The notes beneath the pieces are model-generated. The model did no database searches, had not been told where the DNA came from, and saw only the letters and a list, made by a program, of their open reading frames with translations. Below, piece by piece: positions 49,621 to 52,090 of a stretch of 52,090 bases of DNA. Source of the stretch: JAKBEU01 sp036172095 (lineage in GTDB: Bacteria > Patescibacteriota > Microgenomatia > UBA1406 > GWC2-37-13). The DNA is taken from assembly GCA_036172095.1 (NCBI GenBank), contig JAVHSH010000013.1, positions 1-52,090 on the forward strand, in the 5' to 3' direction. Position numbers and translations under genes: made by a program. Positions within the stretch are counted from its first letter, which is position 1. Each line of letters begins with the position of its first letter.

Positions 49621-50057
49621 ACAAATAGAGAGAATTTTTTTGTAAATTGTCGCAACACATCTGTTTCCCCAAATAAGCATATTCCAAAATATTCGAGTTC
49701 TAATTCTGATGTTGCCTTTGTATTGTTGACTTGTTCTTCAGAAGTGCCTATTGTCATTGTGCTTGTAAAATCTGTGAATTGAATACTTCTAGTAATCGCC
49801 TCGTTTCTAATAGTTCGAATTTGGTTGGAATTATCTGCCTTTAGGATAATAAATGGGAAATGTGAGATGTTTGGATGTTTTCCGCCCTCTTTATCTTCAT
49901 AGGGAAGGAAGCACATCTGTGAGATATTGGATGTTCCACCAACTAGACCTGCAGTCATATGGCCTAGAGCGTTCATAAGTTTTCCGACTTCAATTTTTTT
50001 GTTTAGTATTGCAATAAATCGTTTCGAATTTTCATTCGGCATCTGTTGGAAGTCCAT
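49617..50057 (-). CDS. DUF2000 family protein
   Basis: 146 aa. RFIAILNKKIEVGKLMNALGHMTAGL is the typical opening of DUF2000, a family related in fold to peptidyl-tRNA hydrolase 2; HFPFIILKADNSNQIRTIRNEA continues the match. Function unknown. The start at 50057 is fixed by a TATAAT box 6 bp upstream. Forms a two-gene unit with the SRPBCC protein. Confidence 0.85.
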   Translation of the reverse strand: MDFQQMPNENSKRFIAILNKKIEVGKLMNALGHMTAGLVGGTSNISQMCFLPYEDKEGGKHPNISHFPFIILKADNSNQIRTIRNEAITRSIQFTDFTSTMTIGTSEEQVNNTKATSELELEYFGICLFGETDVLRQFTKKFSLFV

Positions 50058-50063
50058 ATAAAA

Positions 50064-50069
50064 ATTATA
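50064..50069 (-). promoter_or_regulatory. -10 box of the DUF2000 gene
   Basis: Minus-strand TATAAT, 6 bp before the ATG at 50057; same 16-bp sequence as at 47393-47408. Confidence 0.6.
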
Positions 50070-50096
50070 AAGCACTATTAATAACATCAACCTTCA

Positions 50097-51437
50097 TTAC
50101 AAAGACACATTTTTTTGATTGTAAATTTCTTGATCTTTTTTTATGTCTTTTAGACTCATATATGAATATATTCCAAATATAAAGATCACAACAGCGCTTA
50201 TTTGTATTGCAAATTGCGATCCAAATTTTTCTGCAACATATCCAATTTCAAAATTACCCAAAGGTGCAAGCCCCATAAATGAAAGTGCATATATACTCAT
50301 GACGCGTCCCCTCATGTGATCGGAAACAGAGTGTTGAATTGTTGTATTTGTCATCGCAAACGTTCCCACTAAACTGAATCCAACAATAAAGAGAAAAAAA
50401 TATGCAAGATAAACAGAAGATGTTAGTGTGAAAAATAATAGTCCGATCGCAAACAATAAGTCGCATCCGATAATAAATAGATAGGGGTTTAGCTTATGGG
50501 AATATGCGGATATAAGCATTGTGGCAAGAAGCGCGCCAATTCCTGTTGCTGCATATAGATATCCAAGGCCAGCAGCATCAAGATGAAACACATCGCTTGC
50601 AACAACCGGCATAAGAGTCGAATATGACCATCCAAATGTTGAGATGACAGCCGTTGCTATAAGAAGTGATTTGATAGTTGGGTGAGAAAAAGCATAAAGC
50701 AATCCCTCACGAATTGCTTTTATTGGATTTGGGTGGACTTTAGGAATAAGCGTCTTTGTTTTTATAAAAAATAAGGCAGTTATGACTGCGATATAGCTTA
50801 TGCCATTAAATACAAATGCCATTCCCAAACCAAAAATAGTGATTAATAATCCTGCGATTGTTGGACCAATAATTCGAGCAGAGTTATATATGGTTGAGTT
50901 TAAAGCAATCGCTGAAGAAAGTAATTTTTTATCGTCAACCAACTCAGATACATACGCTTGTCGTGCAGGAATATCTACAGCATGAACAATTCCAAGAAGA
51001 AAAGCAAGAATTATTATATACCAGACAGTAATGGTGTTTGTAATTGTGAGAATTCCCAATAGAAAGGCGAGAATCATTGACAAGGCTTGTGTTATAAGTA
51101 TTATTTTTTTCTTTGGAAATCTGTCGACAATAACACCACCAATAAGTGACAAGAAGAGAGAGGGGAGCGTTGAAGCGGCGGCACTTAATCCCACATAAAA
51201 TGCAGAGTGCGAGAGTTGAAATATAAGCCATCCTTCTGCAACTATTTGAAGCCACGTTCCAACCATTGATATAAGTTGACCAATAAAATAGAGGGTATAG
51301 TTTCGGCTTTTAAAAGCGGGAAGGGAAGAAAGCATTTTATCAGTCCACCCGACAGTTTCTCCTACTGTGATTTCTGAACTGTTATTGACGATGTATTCGT
51401 CATCTTCTGAAGTTTGTTCCACAGCTGTCTGCGTCAT
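50097..51437 (-). CDS. MFS transporter (MFS_3/EntS-like)
   Basis: 446 aa major facilitator with about 12 helices after a polar N-terminal region of about 45 residues. Motif A-like GGVIVDRFPKKKIILI, the family segment VHAVDIPARQAYVSELVDDKKLLSSAIALNS shortened here to its core DIPARQAYVSELV, and GRVMSIYALSFMGLAPLG mark the MFS_3 group that includes the enterobactin exporter EntS and macrolide exporters. Probably an exporter; the substrate is not evident. Confidence 0.9.
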   Translation of the reverse strand: MTQTAVEQTSEDDEYIVNNSSEITVGETVGWTDKMLSSLPAFKSRNYTLYFIGQLISMVGTWLQIVAEGWLIFQLSHSAFYVGLSAAASTLPSLFLSLIGGVIVDRFPKKKIILITQALSMILAFLLGILTITNTITVWYIIILAFLLGIVHAVDIPARQAYVSELVDDKKLLSSAIALNSTIYNSARIIGPTIAGLLITIFGLGMAFVFNGISYIAVITALFFIKTKTLIPKVHPNPIKAIREGLLYAFSHPTIKSLLIATAVISTFGWSYSTLMPVVASDVFHLDAAGLGYLYAATGIGALLATMLISAYSHKLNPYLFIIGCDLLFAIGLLFFTLTSSVYLAYFFLFIVGFSLVGTFAMTNTTIQHSVSDHMRGRVMSIYALSFMGLAPLGNFEIGYVAEKFGSQFAIQISAVVIFIFGIYSYMSLKDIKKDQEIYNQKNVSL

Positions 51438-51473
51438 TCGTTATTTTATCAAAAAATAGGCACAAATTCACTG

Positions 51474-52007
51474 CTATTTTTGAAGATTTTCCCAGCATTT
51501 TTCACAACATGCTCCGTATGTTTCACCCGCTCCAATAATAACTTGATTTTTTGCTTGGATTTTTCTATATGAGTGGTTTGCTTTTTCTCCACACCCATTA
51601 CAAATGGCAAACAGCTCAATAAATGTATCAGACAGTTTAGAAAGAGGGAGTGTAGCCCCAAATGGTTTTTTTCTGCTATCAAACAATAGTCCCACACCAA
51701 TAATTGTTCTTCCAAGCTTTTGTTGTCGTTCTATTTCTGGAAGCAATGTGTGAAATGAAAAAAAATTGAGTTCATCTATAAGAATGATTTTAATTTGTTT
51801 TTTTAGCTTTGGGAAATGAGGATTTGTATAGTTTATGTTTATGGCTGGTAGTGATTGTCCATGGTGGGTAACAATTGCGTTCGTTGCATATCTGGTATCT
51901 AAATCTGGCTTGGCTATAATGTAGCTACCCTTCGGAAGTTGTTTTGTATAACTGATAAGCCACGTTGTTTTACCTGAGAACATGGGTCCACCAACGACTA
52001 TATTCAT
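51474..52007 (-). CDS. tdk: Thymidine kinase
   Basis: 177 aa type II thymidine kinase of the salvage pathway. P-loop GGPMFSGKTTWL (about residues 6-17), the Walker B-like IILIDELNFF, the lasso-loop region after LFDSRKKPFG, and a zinc site with CNGCG and CCEKCW. Length is close to the family norm (about 190). A TGC-TATACT extended -10 box sits 6 bp from the ATG. Divergent from the tRNA gene at the window edge. Confidence 0.94.
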   Translation of the reverse strand: MNIVVGGPMFSGKTTWLISYTKQLPKGSYIIAKPDLDTRYATNAIVTHHGQSLPAININYTNPHFPKLKKQIKIILIDELNFFSFHTLLPEIERQQKLGRTIIGVGLLFDSRKKPFGATLPLSKLSDTFIELFAICNGCGEKANHSYRKIQAKNQVIIGAGETYGACCEKCWENLQK

Positions 52008-52013
52008 AGTCAG

Positions 52014-52019
52014 AGTATA
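52014..52019 (-). promoter_or_regulatory. -10 box of tdk
   Basis: Minus-strand TATACT preceded by TGC (extended -10), exactly 6 bp before the ATG at 52007. Confidence 0.55.
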
Positions 52020-52041
52020 GCATGGGCGGATTGTTCTGGTG

Positions 52042-52050
52042 TGATATACT
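52042..52050 (+). promoter_or_regulatory. Possible promoter of the terminal tRNA gene
   Basis: TGA-TATACT (52042-52050) would start transcription about 16 bp before the tRNA 5' end. No clear -35 box. Confidence 0.35.
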
Positions 52051-52072
52051 ATATTGAGGCTAAAATCCGCCT

Positions 52073-52090
52073 GGAGAGGTGGCAGAGTGG
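52073..52090 (+). tRNA. 5' end of a tRNA gene, cut by the window end
   Basis: GGAGAGGTGGCAGAGTGG matches the acceptor stem, the conserved T8-type position and the start of the D-arm (GCAGAGTGG) of a class II tRNA, most like tRNA-Ser. The anticodon lies beyond the window, so the isotype is only a guess. Confidence 0.7.

Noticed and set aside
1..52090. CRISPR arrays, insertion sequences, prophage genes and rRNA genes
   Set aside because: No regularly spaced repeats, transposase, integrase, phage structural motif or rRNA sequence was recognised on reading both strands.

Overview
The window looks like part of a small-genome bacterium of the Candidate Phyla Radiation (Patescibacteria), possibly a Microgenomates-type lineage. 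This assignment is inferred from gene content: two proteins resembling the type IV secretion pilins common in that radiation, a VirB6/TrbL-like membrane protein, a DUF2298 membrane protein, a C39-like peptidase beside a ClpC-type ATPase, a short ValRS, an L34-YidC-Jag cluster without rnpA, compact genes with many overlaps, and few Shine-Dalgarno sequences. TGA is used as a stop codon, so code 11 fits. Two 100-N scaffold gaps (27078-27177 and 29811-29910) interrupt genes, and frames must not be read across them.

Layout. 1-6.4 kb: a Fic protein, a GldG/GldF/GldA-like ABC operon, an Fe/Mn superoxide dismutase with an operator-like palindrome, a small hydrophobic protein, trmD and a half-size EamA protein. 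6.4-18.9 kb: yidD, dprA, rpiB, HU, RNase Y, recX, three small enzyme genes, recA, comM/yifB, an archaeal-type ATP-dependent DNA ligase and two GT2 glycosyltransferases. 18.9-19.2 kb: an intergenic region with two perfect DnaA boxes, a short GC-rich stretch, TAG/TAA triplets and an AT-rich tract, which I propose as a replication origin candidate. Genes to its left are mostly on the minus strand and genes to its right mostly on the plus strand. 19.3-25.3 kb: DUF2298, valS, rpmH-yidC-jag. 25.4-38.3 kb: a very large unrecognised gene broken by a gap, a T4SS-type pilin, a VirB6-like protein, a proline-rich membrane protein, a C39-like peptidase, a giant ClpC-like ATPase, an M50-like HELSH membrane protein and a second pilin. 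38.3-46.9 kb: recF, a two-component system, a MacAB-like adaptor/ATPase/permease set, a DUF5666-like protein, and an iron module (ferric-reductase-like cytochrome, FMN-binding protein, FTR1 permease). 46.9-52.1 kb: mostly minus-strand genes (small conserved proteins, HD hydrolase, TMEM43-like, DUF2000, SRPBCC, MFS, thymidine kinase), then the 5' end of a tRNA gene.

Two signals stand out. First, many genes on both strands have a -10 box followed by about six nucleotides and then the ATG, so transcription would begin at or almost at the start codon (leaderless mRNA). This also fixes several start codons, for example clpC, recF and the response regulator. Second, the ClpC-like ATPase carries about 250 extra residues in its second AAA+ domain at the place where ClpC normally bears its ClpP-docking loop. 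The insert contains four diverged repeats of about 40 residues, and the protein also has a C-terminal zinc ribbon. It sits divergently from the C39-like peptidase and among T4SS-like envelope genes. I think this 25-38 kb locus is the best candidate for an undescribed system.
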